Shown here: positions 42,091 through 53,842 of the stretch, in pieces
Position numbering within the stretch: position 1 is the stretch's first letter
How the letters are laid out: every line of letters begins with the position of its first letter
NCBI GenBank assembly: GCA_019155185.1
Contig: CM032816.1
Span: 13,477,682 to 13,541,681, forward strand
Reading direction: 5' to 3'
Length of the DNA stretch: 64,000 nucleotides
Origin: Beaufortia kweichowensis
Taxonomy: Eukaryota > Chordata > Actinopteri > Cypriniformes > Gastromyzontidae
Translations under genes and position numbers: made by a program
The notes under the pieces: generated by a model
What the model was told of the DNA's origin: nothing
The model's database searches: none
Seen by the model: the letters and a program-made list of their open reading frames with translations, nothing else

Positions 42091-43400
42091 GGTATAAGTT
42101 GTACCCCTGGGGTGTAAGAGCCACCTGAAATTTCCCATAGACTTATAATAACCCATAGACTACCATTATAAAACGGCCCAAATGCATTAGAGTGTCATAG
42201 AAACATAAGGGTGGTCTCATTTTACTCAGGCAACCAATCAGTTTCCCAGAAGCTTCATGCTGCTGTGAAGCCACGCCCTAGCAACCATTTGGGGCACCCC
42301 AGCAACCAATCCCATTATAAAATGTCATTATAAAAGTACCAGTCAGATATCTTTGCAGCACAGAGTCCTTAGAGACAAGTGGGTGGGCTCATTTTACTCA
42401 GGCAACCAATCAGTTTCCCAGAAGTGTCATGATGCTGTGAGGCCACGCCTTAGCAACCATTTAGGGCAGTGATTCTCAACCGGTGGGCTGCGGCCCTCTG
42501 GTGGTCCTCGGAGCGCCATCTGGTGGGTCTTATTATTTTCTAATTATCTAATTGTCGTTATGAATTTATATTAGAACACTCAAGTAAAGTCAAGATGCAT
42601 TATCTGAAAGCAAATTTTTGTTTAAATATCACAACACCAATCACAGCACAACGTCAGATTGAACGTTTGTTCGACCAGATGCAGTTACATTACGTTAGTG
42701 GTAACTTCTCAAAGTGTGCAAAAGCTGTCAATAAGGTCGTACAGTCAGGTTCTTGTTCTTTAAATACAGGAACTATGAGTTGAAAAACCGCTGCACTGTC
42801 AAGCACTCGCACCGGCATATTTAGAACAGCGCCTGGCGATTTCAGCTGCATTTTAACGCACTGGTGGATTCGGTGCCTTAGCGCTGTTCTAAAAACGCTG
42901 GGTGTGGGCGCTTAACAACGCTTGAAAGCGCAGTGTCCTTTAACTCTCTGCGCCTGGACAAAAAACACAGAGAGCTCGCGCTGAGCGAGGAAAAAACACG
43001 GTGGGTATGACGGCAAATGAATGGTAAAAAAGGTTGCTCACGTGCAAGCTTGTATGCGCACAAATGGAAATGTCATATGCGTGAGCTTAAAACAAGCTTG
43101 CTAGCTTTCCTTTGCTTGCGTGTAGATTTGTTATCCTGTGTTCATACTATCATATTTGGAAAGATGGTCCTCGGAATGTTTTTACACAGTCATTGGTGGG
43201 ACGTGAGTTGCAAAAGTTTGAGAACCCCTGATTTAGGGCACCCTAGCAACCAATCCCATAGACTGCCATTATAAAAGGCCCAGTCAGATATCTTTGCAGT
43301 ACAGTGTCATAGAGACAAGCGGGTGGGCTTATTTTACCTGTGGCTTGAAATATAATCATTGGTGAATGCTAAGCCACTCCCTAGCAACCAAACAGAGTAC
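42090..43400. repeat. Tandem-like dispersed repeat units
   Basis: Units with CAACCAATCAGTTTCCCAGA, CCACGCC and TAGCAACCATTT appear at 42220-42290 and 42395-42465. The last unit resumes after a hAT insertion at 43231, with CCTAGCAACCAATCCCATAG. Each unit is about 175 bp. Confidence 0.75.
42467..43230. mobile_element. Nonautonomous hAT element, 764 bp
   Basis: Exact 8-bp duplication ATTTAGGG at 42459-42466 and 43231-43238. The termini CAGTGATTCTCAACC and CAGGGGTTCTCAAAC (read inward) agree at 12 of 15 positions, and CAGTGGTTCTCAAAC is the classic start of this hAT group. A short frame (QIERLFDQMQLHYVSG) has no clear domain. No transposase. Confidence 0.92.
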
Positions 43401-43769
43401 CCTAGCAACGGTTGTAAAACACCTACACCCCCGCTCAAACGTTTGGGATCAGTAAGACTTGTAATGTTTTTTTAAAGAAGTCTCTTACACTCATCACGGC
43501 TGCATTTATATGATCAAAAATACAGAAAAAAACTGTAATATTGCAAAATGTTTTTACAATATAAAATAATGTGTTTTTACACTTTATACTTCAAAATATA
43601 ATTTATTCCTGTGATGTAAAATTGAATTTTCATCAGCTGTCACTCCAGTCTTCAGTGTCACGTGATCCTTCAGAAATCATTCTAATATTCTGAAAATATA
43701 TTCATAAAGTAATATGTTAAAGAGGGTGGCTCCGCCCACTTCTGTTATTGACAGACGCAATGCTATGCT

Positions 43770-44220
43770 AAAGCTACACTAAATGATCAAAGTTTTAATC
43801 ATACATATAGAGTATTAAAAAGTATTTTAAGCACATTGTGTGTTTATTCGTGTCACATTCACCCAAACAATCACATGACCACAACGAATAAAGATTTTAC
43901 CAATAAAGGGAACATATAAATGAATAAATAGCGAACCTCTGTGAAAGCCCTTCCTCTCGGTATGCGGGAAGAAAGGCTCTTTTAAACAGAGGTTTCCACC
44001 ATAAATAATGCACTTACTGCAAAAAACAATTACTATCACAAATTTAAAAAGCTATAACAAAGTGTTTTAAAGCATATTTTTCACTATATACAGTCTAATC
44101 AGCATGTACGCTAATGACCACAGTTCAAATCGTACATGCAGAGTATCAAAAAGCACATTGTGTGTTCATTCATGTCACATTCACCCAAACACGTGAATCA
44201 CGTGAATACAACGAATAAAG
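43770..44220. repeat. Direct duplication of about 110 bp
   Basis: Both copies (about 43785-43890 and 44120-44220) contain CACATTGTGTGTT, TGTCACATTCACCCAAACA and CAACGAATAAAG. They differ by small gaps. Confidence 0.8.
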
Positions 44221-44377
44221 CCATCTGAATCATGTATAACTATTACAGGATCCTGGTTCACATGATAGAAAAGAAGAGACAAAGACACACTTTAAAAGCA
44301 AAATGTGCTTCAGTGGTTCTTTTTGTAATCATTACTTTAAGGAGCGTCATTGTTTACATCACCTGAATTGAAATAGT

Positions 44378-46481
44378 GTATGTTATACATGTTATGTATG
44401 TTATGTATGTTATACATGTTATGCATGTGTATGTTATACATGTTGTACATGTTATACATGTTATGTTATATATGTCATGTTATGTATGTTATATATGTAA
44501 TGTATGTAATGTATGTTATGCATGTTATATATGTTATGTATGTTATACATGTTATGCATGTTATGTATGTTATACATGTTATACATGTTATATATGTTAT
44601 GCATGTTATATATGTAATGTATGTTATATATGTTATATATGTAATGTATGTAATGTATGTTATGCATGTTATATATGTAATGTATGTAATGTATATTATG
44701 CATGTTATGTATGTTATACATGTTATATATGTTATGCATGTTATATATGTTATGCATGTTATGTATGTTATGTATGTCATGTATGTTATACATGTTATAT
44801 ATGTAATGTATGTAATGTATGTTATGCATGTTATGTATGGTATACATGTTATGCATGTTATATATGTTATGTATGTAGTATACATGTTATGCATGTTATA
44901 CATGTTGTGTATGTTATACATGTTATGTATGTTATACATGTTATGTATGTTATGTATGTTATATATGTTATGCATGTTATGCATGTTGTGTAATTTATAC
45001 ATGTTATACATGTTATGCATGTTATATATGTTATATATGTAATGTATGTTATGCATGTTATGTATGTTATATATTGTGTATGTTATGCATGTTATGTATG
45101 TTATGCATGTTATACATGTTGTGTATGTTATACATGTTATGTATGTTATACATGTTATGTATGTTATGTATGTTATGCATGTTATGTATGTTATACATTT
45201 TATACATGTTATGTATGTTATATATGTTATGCATGTTATGCATGTTGTGTAATTTATACATGTTATACATGTTATGCATGTTATATATGTTATGTATGTA
45301 ATGTATGTTATGCATGTTATGTATGTTATATATGTAATGTATGTTATGCATGTTATGTATGGTATACATGTTATGCATGTTATGTATGTTGTGTATGTTA
45401 TGTATGTTATGTATGTTATACATGTTATGTATGTTATGTATGTTATACATGTTATGTATGTTATACATGTTATGTATGTTATATATGTTATGCATGTTAT
45501 GTATGTTGTGTATGTAATGTATGTTATACATGTTATGCATGTTGTGTATGTTGTGTATGTTATACATGTTATGCATGTTATACATGTTATGTATGTTATA
45601 CATTTTATACATGTTATGCATGTTATGCATGTTATACATGTTATACATGTTATGTATGTTATGCATGTTGTGCATGTTATACATGTTATGCATGTTATGT
45701 ATGTTGTGTATGTAATGTATGTTATACATGTTATGCATGTTATGCATGTTGTGTATGTTGTGTATGTTATGTATGTTATACATGTTATGTATGTTATACA
45801 TGTTATGTATGTTATACATGTTATGTGTGTTATACATTTTATATATGTTATGTATGTTATGCATGTTATGTATGTTATGCATGTTATGTATGTTGTGCAT
45901 GTTATACATGTTATGTATGTTATGTATGTTATGTATGTTGTGCATGTTATACATGTTATGCATGTTATGTATGTTATACATGTTATATATGTAATGTATG
46001 TAATGTATGTTATGCATGTTATGTATGTTATACATGTTATGCATGTTATGTATGTTATACATGTTATGCATGTTATGTATGTTATGCATGTTATGTATGT
46101 TATACATGTTATGTATGTTATGCATGTTATGTATGTTATACATGTTATGTATGTTATGCATGTTATGTATGTTATACATGTTATATATGTTATATATGTA
46201 ATGTATGTAATGTATATTATGTATGTTATATATGTTATACATGTTATGTATGTTATATATGTTATACACTATATATATGTTATGCATGTTGTGTATGTTA
46301 TACATGTTGTGTATGTTATACATGTTATGTATGTTGTGCATGTTATACATGATATGTATGTTATGCATGTTATGTATGTTGTGCATGTTATACATGTTAT
46401 GTATGTTATACATGTTATGTATGTTATACATGTTATGTATGTTATACATGTTATGTATGTTATACATGTTATGTATGTTAT
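44378..46481. repeat. 9-bp satellite, about 234 units
   Basis: Tandem ATGTTATRY, where the last two bases are mostly AC, GT or GC. The unit is three codons long with no stop in the main variants, so most frames stay open for hundreds of codons on both strands (up to 466). These are artefacts of the repeat, not genes. It lies in the ldlrad3 intron between the last LDL-A exon and the transmembrane exon. Confidence 0.97.
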
Positions 46482-46489
46482 GTCCATAG

Positions 46490-47505
46490 AAACACTAAAG
46501 CACCATTTTTTAGTATAGAAGAGGAAAAAAGAAAACTGAAACTGTTTGCATTCACACAGAAGGCAATGTGGTAATTTCCTGGGATCACTGCTCTGTGTAA
46601 ATTGGGTTTGAGTCTTTTCCCACGGCTTGGGGATCTGTGCGTCTGGTCCAGCTATGGGTGAGGAGTAAATGATCATCAAAAACTTCAAATAGCAGCTCAG
46701 AGAAAAATGTTGTTGGATGCGGATCCTCTTTCGACTCAGGCCATGGATGGTTTTAATGTACTTGTAAAGTGTTCTTTAAGAGATTGAAATAATGACCAAA
46801 TTTATTCGTTTGAACATTGTTTTTCTTAATGTTATGAACAATGTTATGAAAAGACATTGGCTGCATCTAAAATCAAGAATAGAGTATATCCGTAAGAATA
46901 GTATGTCCGAAATTTTGATGAAAAGTGCTTTATGAAAATGTGGCACCTTTTGCAAGCTTTATTTTCCAGTTAATAAATGTCTTTCATACAGTATTTTGCT
47001 GTCCCTGTAGTCATTTTTGATAGTTAAAGAATATGAGAATACTGAAGAAAGGGACAATATGGGACTGATATTCTTTTATAGTATGACAATTATTTGTAGT
47101 AACTTGACTAAACAGATTTCATCCAACATGATATAAACATTCAGGCATTAACAAAAAGGCTTAAATGTAAAGTAACGTAAACAATTCAATTTTGACAAAA
47201 AAACATTCATTGAAAAAATTTCAATCATATTGAATGAACGCAAAGAATTTAAGTTGGTATAACATGATCCAGTGTTGTTAAGATAACATGGTGTAATATC
47301 TTTGTTGTGTTGGCACCGCAGGAACTGGGGACATTTTTAGTCCAGGAGCACCTTTAGCGAGACTGAATGAGCATCCCCTTTAAAACAGGGTCTAACCCAG
47401 TGCAACGGGAACAGTAGTAATGCAACTCATGTTGTCTGGCCACAGAACAGTATTTTAATGTGTTACAAGACATGAACGTACAGAAAGAAAGCTAATGTTA
47501 GCTTC
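46490..47505. other. ldlrad3 intron, no gene
   Basis: Between the satellite and the LTR element. AT-rich, no domain, no repeat recognised. Confidence 0.5.
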
Positions 47506-47690
47506 TGTTCTAAGACTTGTTTGAGATTATCTCGTGTGTTCTGTCTGATCTGACCCAGCACCGTAACAGTACACCGGACCCAAATAACAGAAGAAGGGTC
47601 TTGTGATCAATTTTCGTCGTGTTGTGAAGATTACCTGGATACCCTGTCTGTTTTTGTGTTTTTGCTTTTTCTTTTTCTTTTTTCACCAGA

Positions 47691-48432
47691 ATGGAAGCCG
47701 CCCACGCCAAAGCCTTCCTCTATCGGGGTCAGGAGGAGGAATTTGTCGAGGCCTACACCCTCTGTTTCGCCGTCTGCGGGATGGTCTCGGGGCTTCCCGA
47801 AGACAACCAGAGGCGTCTGTTTCTCTGGGGGCTGAACGACGCGACATGGGCCAAGCTGTCTGGATGGGGGCCTTCTGGAAGCTTGGAGGCAAGTATGGAT
47901 TGGGTGTTGGCCAGTTGTGGGTGTCGCCCCCTCCGGCGCATCTGAGTCCCCTGTTCCCGGCGCCTCTGAGTCCCCTGTTCCCGGCGCCTCTGAGTCCCCT
48001 GTTCCCGGCGCCTCTGAGTCCCCTGTTCCCGGCGCCTCTTAGTCCCCTGTTCCCGGCGCCTCTGAGTTCCCTGTTCCCGGCGCCTCTGAGTCCCCAGAGC
48101 GGCCACAGCCTGCACCAGAGCGGTCGCAGCCGCCGCAGTCTGCCCCAGAGCGGCCACAGTCTGCCCCAGAGCGGTCACAGCCGCCACAGTCTGCCCCAGA
48201 GCGGTCAGTGCCCCAGCCGCCAGCGTCGCCGCAGTCAGCCCCAGAGCGGTCACAGCCGCCACAGTCTGCCCCAGAGCGGCCGCAGCCAGAGCCCAAGCCT
48301 CCAGAGCCTGACCCCGAGCCTCCTGACCCCGAGCCTCCTGACCCCGAGCGCCCACCCAGCCTCCCTCTCCCCCCTCCGTGGATCTTGTGGCGCGAGGACG
48401 CGCCTTCCAGGGGGAGGGGGGTACTGTCATGA
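47691..48432 (+). pseudogene. Capsid-like head and Pro-rich tail, copy 3
   Basis: The head starts at 47691 (MEAAHAKAFLYRGQEEEF), then CFAVCGM, RRLFLWGLN and DWVLASCGC, stopping at 47945. The tail is in the +1 frame from about 47938: seven 24-bp units coding ASESPVPG, then PQSAPER repeats, PEPDPEPPDPEPPDP and SLPLPPP, ending RGVLS at 48432. One unit has a TAG at 48040-48042. So this copy has a frame offset and one stop. The head is over 70 percent alike with copy 2 by eye and about 35-40 percent with copy 1. Confidence 0.7.
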
Positions 48433-48846
48433 TTCCACCCTTGCACCTCTTGTTTGGACTTCGTTTTTCACTCTGCACCTCCCTCTGGACTCAATTCCCC
48501 ATCATGCATTTCACTTGTTCACCTGTTCACCATTTGCAATCTTGTTAGCACTAGTTATCTCGTTATCACCCGCACCTGTTTTCTGTCATTATGAGTTTAT
48601 TGTTTGTATTATTTAAAGCCTGCTTTTAGTTTAGTCTTCGTCCGGTGTTGTTGTTTAGTTTGGCTGTGTGGGTTTTTGTTACCTGTCTCTCGTTCCTTCC
48701 TGGATGTACTCTGTGCCTGTGATTATCTATCCTGTGATGTTCTCCTCATGAGTGAGGCCTGTAAACCTGTTCTGCTACAAGCTCAGTAAAAGACTTGTTT
48801 GAGATTATCTCGTGTGTTCTGTCTGATCTGACCCTGCACCGTAACA
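48425..48846 (+). repeat. 3' LTR of copy 3, 422 bp
   Basis: Starts TGTCATGATTCC, ends CTGCACCGTAACA. Its last 60 bases repeat those at 47507-47568. Clearly related to the 403-bp LTRs, with the same order of conserved patches (ATTCCCCATCATGCAT, CACCCGCACCTGTT). Confidence 0.9.
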
Positions 48847-49145
48847 ATTTCATCTCTTTAGTTCCTGTTTATATATATAGCCCTGTTTCTGTTCATGTGT
48901 TTGATGCTTGTAGTCTTCTGAGTTTGGACTTCTCAGCTACTATACCACCCACAGAGGCTGTGTGCATTATTGACAAATATCTTTTCTTGTAAAATGTGAG
49001 GTGTAATGGGTGACACAGGTGTTATCAAGTTTATTAACTGGTGGAAAGATTCCCTCATCCCAGTCTAAATACAGATATATTAACCTTCTATTGGTGACTT
49101 CTAAATTCAGTGTGGAGCAGAAATAAGTAAATACTTGTTATTTAC

Positions 49146-49280
49146 CTGCTGTTGTAAGACAGTTTTCTTCATCGCTGTTATCTCGACAGTTATCCTGTCC
49201 ATTGCAGAGAAAACTGCGATCTACACATCGCCCATTATGACAGTGGAAGCGTGCGGATGAACATACCAGAGGATTAGCGG
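49146..49280 (-). CDS. ldlrad3: ldlrad3 exon: LDL-receptor class A module
   Basis: 135 bp, acceptor AG at 49282-49281, donor GTAAAT at 49145. Phase 1 at both ends, the usual symmetric exon for this module. It has six Cys (VCSSARFHCHNGRCVDRSF, LCNGQDNCRDNSDEENC) and the acidic calcium-binding DNSDEE cluster. By alignment with the known family it is the last, membrane-proximal, module. Its start joins the upstream exon in the codon for Thr before ANPLVC. Confidence 0.95.
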
Positions 49281-49784
49281 CTGAAGAGAAAGACAGACAG
49301 AGAGATTGGTAAGGGATTCTTATATTCCTGAATCCTTCTGTGATAACGACGACAGATTCATATAGATTTTTTATGTCATTATATATGTCACTTATGTCAT
49401 TTATCAGACATTTATTTTTTCAACACAAAGCAGGTGGAGCTGTGTCAAAGCAAGTACCCTCAGGACTTTCCATGGCCTATTCCTGAATTATGGTCAGAAA
49501 AATAAATTGTCTTGTTATAGTGCCAACTTCTGTTCAACGGTTTGTGTGTTTTGCAGTTGCAATTACCGATATTATGGTATATTCTGTTCCAGACCTTAGT
49601 TCCTGTTCTTGCTGTGCAAGTTTGTTTTTTATCTTTATAGTTGTTACTCCCTCTTTATACTGTCACAACCAGTGAAGAGGGATGACTCAGTTGTTGGTCA
49701 AACCCAATGTCTTCATAAATCCTAGCACAAAAGAAATCCTGTGAATGACTGAAAACCGGTCAGCAGCTGTTGGCAAGAGTTCCC

Positions 49785-49885
49785 TGAAGCTGATAGATCC
49801 CAGACACTGATAAAAAATGTATACCTTGAATGAACAGAAAGTCGCTTTGGAAGAAAAGCCTTTGAGAAATGGATAAAGATGTAAG
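49785..49885 (+). repeat. SINE 3' part
   Basis: GATAGATCCCAGACACTGAT, then CCTTGAATGAACAGAAAGTC and GCTTTGGA with a decayed L2-like tail. This is the 3' half of a tRNA-derived SINE common in cyprinids. Confidence 0.55.
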
Positions 49886-50339
49886 TATAGACATGAAAAC
49901 CCATGAAAGTCCAGTTCAGAACAAATACTGAAACCAGGCAACTTTCTACCTATTAGAGATGCGAGGATAAGCCTAAATGTCACCAAATCCCCATTCACTG
50001 ATATAGATATTCACACCTGTACATGCACATAATCAATGCATCTTCATCTTGGAAAGGCATATGGGCGTAACTTTTCACAACGTGCCTATTGTGATAAAAA
50101 TAAATCCACCCGTTTTCTTTTGATCCTCATAAAACCTTAATAGTCTAACAAAACGCTTTTCATTAACATCATTAACAGTCAAGGCTAATAAATTAATGGC
50201 TTATACATTAATTATTGGCCTTGGCCGATCCGCAAAATTACGCCGATATCATGATAGTTTCCAGTGAGAGACACTGCTGTATTGTGATCCAATCAGCTGT
50301 ACACAGACTGCCAAGAACGTAAGCACTGGGTTAATTATG

Positions 50340-50405
50340 ATCAGGTGGTGTAGTGGTATGACTTCCAGCTACTACAGCGGAGACGTGAGTTCTATACCCG
50401 TCTCT
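50340..50405 (+). repeat. tRNA-derived SINE head
   Basis: An A-box-like TGGTGTAGTGG and a B-box-like GAGTTCTATACCC about 40 bases later, as in a tRNA-derived RNA polymerase III promoter. The flanks do not fold as a tRNA. Confidence 0.4.
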
Positions 50406-50579
50406 TTTGTGCTGTGGTGATATAGACGACCACAGTTACACTGCAGAGCAGCTGGAATGATAAGAATATCTCGTAAACAAGCGCGTTTCATGTGTTTTTG
50501 TTGTTGGATGTAGTAGATTAGTAGTATCTCTCTCTCCAGCTTACACAGACACACACACCAAAGACCTTTAATGCTAAAC

Positions 50580-51020
50580 AGTATTTATGCGAATCTCTTT
50601 AACTATTTAACTTTGACTAATGAACTACTTCTTTTCTGTCTATGTCAGCAGTTTGATGTTATAGCTGCACTCAGTCATCTCAGTCATCTCCGGCTAAACA
50701 ATCCTTTATTGTAGAATATTAGCCTTTTAACTACTACCTAGTTTACCAAACACACAAACACATTGTTCAATTCAATCACAACTAATAATCCAGATCAACT
50801 CAAAACTCAAACTTTAGGAAATTTAGTTCACGACTTTAAATCAAATAATTTTTATTAAACTATTGACTGTAGCTGTGACACGTCAGAGGAGAAATGACCC
50901 TCCAAGTGAGTCTGAGTTCTCCTAAGGGTTTTTCTCCATATATATATATATACATTCATTAATGGAGTTTGGGTTCTCCCAAGGGTTTTTCTCCATATAT
51001 ATATATATATATATATATGG
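50580..51020 (+). repeat. LINE 3'-end-like repeat with TA tracts
   Basis: Inverted partner of 23773-24170. It is followed by AAATGACCCTCCAAGTGAG, two TA tracts and the GGGTTCTCCCAAGGGTTTTT block that is multiplied at 23495-23772. Confidence 0.75.
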
Positions 51021-51094
51021 AGAAAATTATACTCATATTATATCTTGGGATGTAAATGGGATGTAATAGGTCACCTGTGGTGCTGCAGAGGTTG

Positions 51095-51770
51095 AAGGGG
51101 TGGGAGGATCAGCCGGTCAGTGCTCAGATCATACACCTCACACTGCATTAAATTGGTCTGCATGACTGTCGTCCCAGAAAGAAGCCTCTTCTAAAAACGA
51201 TGCACAAGAAAGCCCACAAACAGTTTGCTGAAGACAAGCAGAGTAAAGGCATGGATTACTGGAACCAAGTCCTGTGGTCTGATGAGACCAAGATAAACTT
51301 ATTTGTGTGCGTGTGTGAGGAGTACAAAGACAATTGTGTCTTGCCTACAGTCAAGCGTGGTGGTGGGAGTGTCATGGTCTGCATGAGAGCTGCCGGCACT
51401 GGGGAACTACAGTTCATTGAGGGAACCATGAATGTCAACATGTACTGTGACATACTGAAGCAGAGTATGATCCCTCCCCTCGGAGACCGGGCCGCAGGGC
51501 AGGATTCCATAATGACCCCAAACACACCTTCAAGACGACCACTGCTTTGCTAAAGAAGCTGAGGGTAAAGGTGATAGACTGGCCAAGCATGTCTCCAGAT
51601 CTAAACCCTATCTGTGGGGCATCCCCAAACGGAAGGTGGAGGAGCGCAAGGTCTCTAACATCCACCAGCTCTGTGATGTCATCATGGAGGAGTGAAAGAG
51701 GACTCCAGTGGTGACCAGTCAAGCTCTGGTGAACTCCATGCTCAGGAGGATTAACACTCAGGGGTCGACG
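51095..51770 (+). pseudogene. Tc1-like transposase fragment
   Basis: An open frame at 51200-51553 reads KGMDYWNQVLWSDETKINLF, which holds the first catalytic Asp, then VKRGGGSVMVCMRAAGTG. The DNDPKH block with the second Asp is disrupted by deletion and frameshift near 51500. A later frame reads DRLAKHVSRSKPY, and NPVE is lost. It belongs to a Tc1 family different from 1-1355. No inverted repeats found. Confidence 0.82.
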
Positions 51771-51984
51771 TGGGCACCGGCACCTCCACTCACATTTTTT
51801 CTGATAATTATTGTACACATAAATGTAATACATCATTTAAATCTGTAAAGGGTCTATTTTTTATTTGTGTATATGCACAATAACAACAAAACGTTGTGTT
51901 TTCGTAAAATTAAGAAAGTAAACAGTGTGTGTCTTCAGCCGTCTCTGCCTCCTTCAGCATCTTCCTAAAACGTGTTACAGGCAG

Positions 51985-52710
51985 TATTTTGTGTTTTTAC
52001 ATTTTTTTGCCCATAAGTTATTCATGCAGTCTACTGGTACACAAAATATGCTTAACAATTCTTTATAATTATCTTTTAGGATTGTAGATCAGCATATGAT
52101 GTTCACTTTTCAAAAATGGCACAAACAATGAAACTGTGTGCTGAAAAATGTGCCTCTAAAACTCAAATTATTTATATTTTGATTAATGAGCACTAATATT
52201 GCAAATTAAGTACAAATAAAACATTTAATCTTTAAATCATCTCACATTTCTTTCTCTCTCCATCACAACATTTCTCTTTGATAGGTCCATCAGGGGTTTG
52301 GGTTTTGTTTCCCAGCTGAGATGCATCAATATTCACGACCATTGACACTCCCTCACATATATGGCTTTTACACAACAAAAAGTCTCTTACAAAAGTAAAA
52401 TCAATATATTGTTTTAGATAAATAAGTGGTCAGAATGGTTTTCACATCTTTCTGTAACAAACCCTGTAGTCTACAAGATCCCGTAACAAAAAGTCTTGTG
52501 AACACATGTGTTTAATGTGTGTTTTTGTCCTTATGGTATAAATATACTTTTTATTAAAAATGTGTTTTTTCAAGAACACAGATGTGCACAGACATGTTGC
52601 TTGTATATTACTGTAGCACAGTTTGTGCTGAACACAGTGATGTGTGACTTTAACCATTAATATGTTTATAAGACACTGAAAAAAACACAAATGTCAGGAC
52701 ATGTCAAAAC
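51985..52710 (-). repeat. Dispersed repeat, copy 2 of the 9.1-kb family
   Basis: Runs in inverted orientation through the same sequence as 9120-9771 joined to 15728-15840: GTGTTCAGCACAAACTGTGC, TTTGTTACAGAAAGATGTG, TCATCTCACATTTC and TGTGTACCAGTAGACT all match. It is uninterrupted, so it shows the empty site of the hAT insertion. Confidence 0.85.
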
Positions 52711-53842
52711 TTCTCCTCGCATTATCTTTCATCATGAAATCAGCATTATCATATCTTTCATATAGAAAATCTACTTTTATAAGTTGTTTGAACATTCATG
52801 TGTGTCAGCAGTCTATTGTCAGTGGTGGATTTAGGCAGCACGGAGCACCCATGCAAAAAAACCAATGTGCGATCAGGATATTGCCACGTCACATTACGTC
52901 ACACAGACCAATCAGCATCTTGCGGCCACGGGAGCTCTCATGCTGTACTTTGTGTCATACTTTGGTGGATCTCCGCAGGCAGGCAGACAGCACCGCTGTG
53001 CGTATCAAATGTCACAACACACACCTCTCACTGGGTAATATTAAAGGGTGGGCGGAGTTTGTTGATCTCTATTGGCATGGTGACAATGTAATGAGCGCAG
53101 CAGGGATAGAAGTGCGAGGGAGAAAACCTAATGCTATGAACACAAATTGGATACAAAATGGCCAAAACCATCAGGTGACCAGTTCAAAAAGAAGAGAAAA
53201 AACAATCAAATATCAATCATGCTATCCTGTGTAGCTTCTTGCTAATGAGATATAGATATACAGATATAGATATTTTAAATAGATAGATAGATCATTAATA
53301 TTAAGAAATTATGTTTTATTAATTATTTGGGGATATATTTTGCATGGAATTAGCCAAGCTAAGAAGGTTATATGTTTTTTTTTGGTTCCTTTTCTAAAAG
53401 TGCAAATTCTGGGGCACTTCTGTAATATTTTGGCACCCAGTAGCACTGGCCAGGATGAAGAGCCATCCACTTAATCAGCCACACAGCTATCTTTACAAGA
53501 GTTATCAGAACCTGATGAAGAGGATAAAGATTCTACGACTTCTCCCCCGCAGGATCCTTAGGGTTTTTTTTTGAGGGAGTGTAGTGTTTGCAAAGATTGT
53601 TTCTATAATATAAGTAACATTAATGATTTCGTTTATAAACATAAATACCCATGTATCGACATGTGTAAAAAAAACAATAACATGTACATTTATGCTCATA
53701 TCACATGCTTTTCATTGGAAATGCCTGTAGCAGCATCCCCACCTGAGGATGAACCAGAACCACTGCATTGTTATGCCGCCTCTACTGTCGTGACCGAATG
53801 CGATACAAACAAACAAACAGCACAGGAGCAATGGAGGATATA
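52711..53842. other. ldlrad3 intron, no gene
   Basis: Contains a GATA-rich simple repeat at 53245-53295. The frame at 52701-53234 has no domain. Nothing else supported. Confidence 0.45.

Larger units (their letters stand above)
47507..48846 (+). mobile_element. Nonautonomous LTR element, copy 3, 5'-truncated
   Basis: The 3' LTR (48425-48846, TGTCATGATT to CACCGTAACA) is complete. Only the last 60 bases of the 5' LTR remain (47507-47568). The polypurine tract GGGGGAGGGGGGTAC lies directly before the 3' LTR. Inside are a leader, a capsid-like head and a Pro-rich tail, with no pol. The same design as the element at 31-34 kb. Confidence 0.88.

Noticed and set aside
44378..46481. Possible CRISPR-like array
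   Set aside because: Units are contiguous 9-mers with no spacers, in a vertebrate intron.
44376..46518. Long open frames of 190-466 codons on both strands, Met/Leu/Cys/Tyr-rich
   Set aside because: They come entirely from the stop-free 9-bp repeat unit; no unique sequence or domain.
52701..53234. 177-codon plus-strand frame
   Set aside because: No domain; overlaps the end of a dispersed repeat in an intron.
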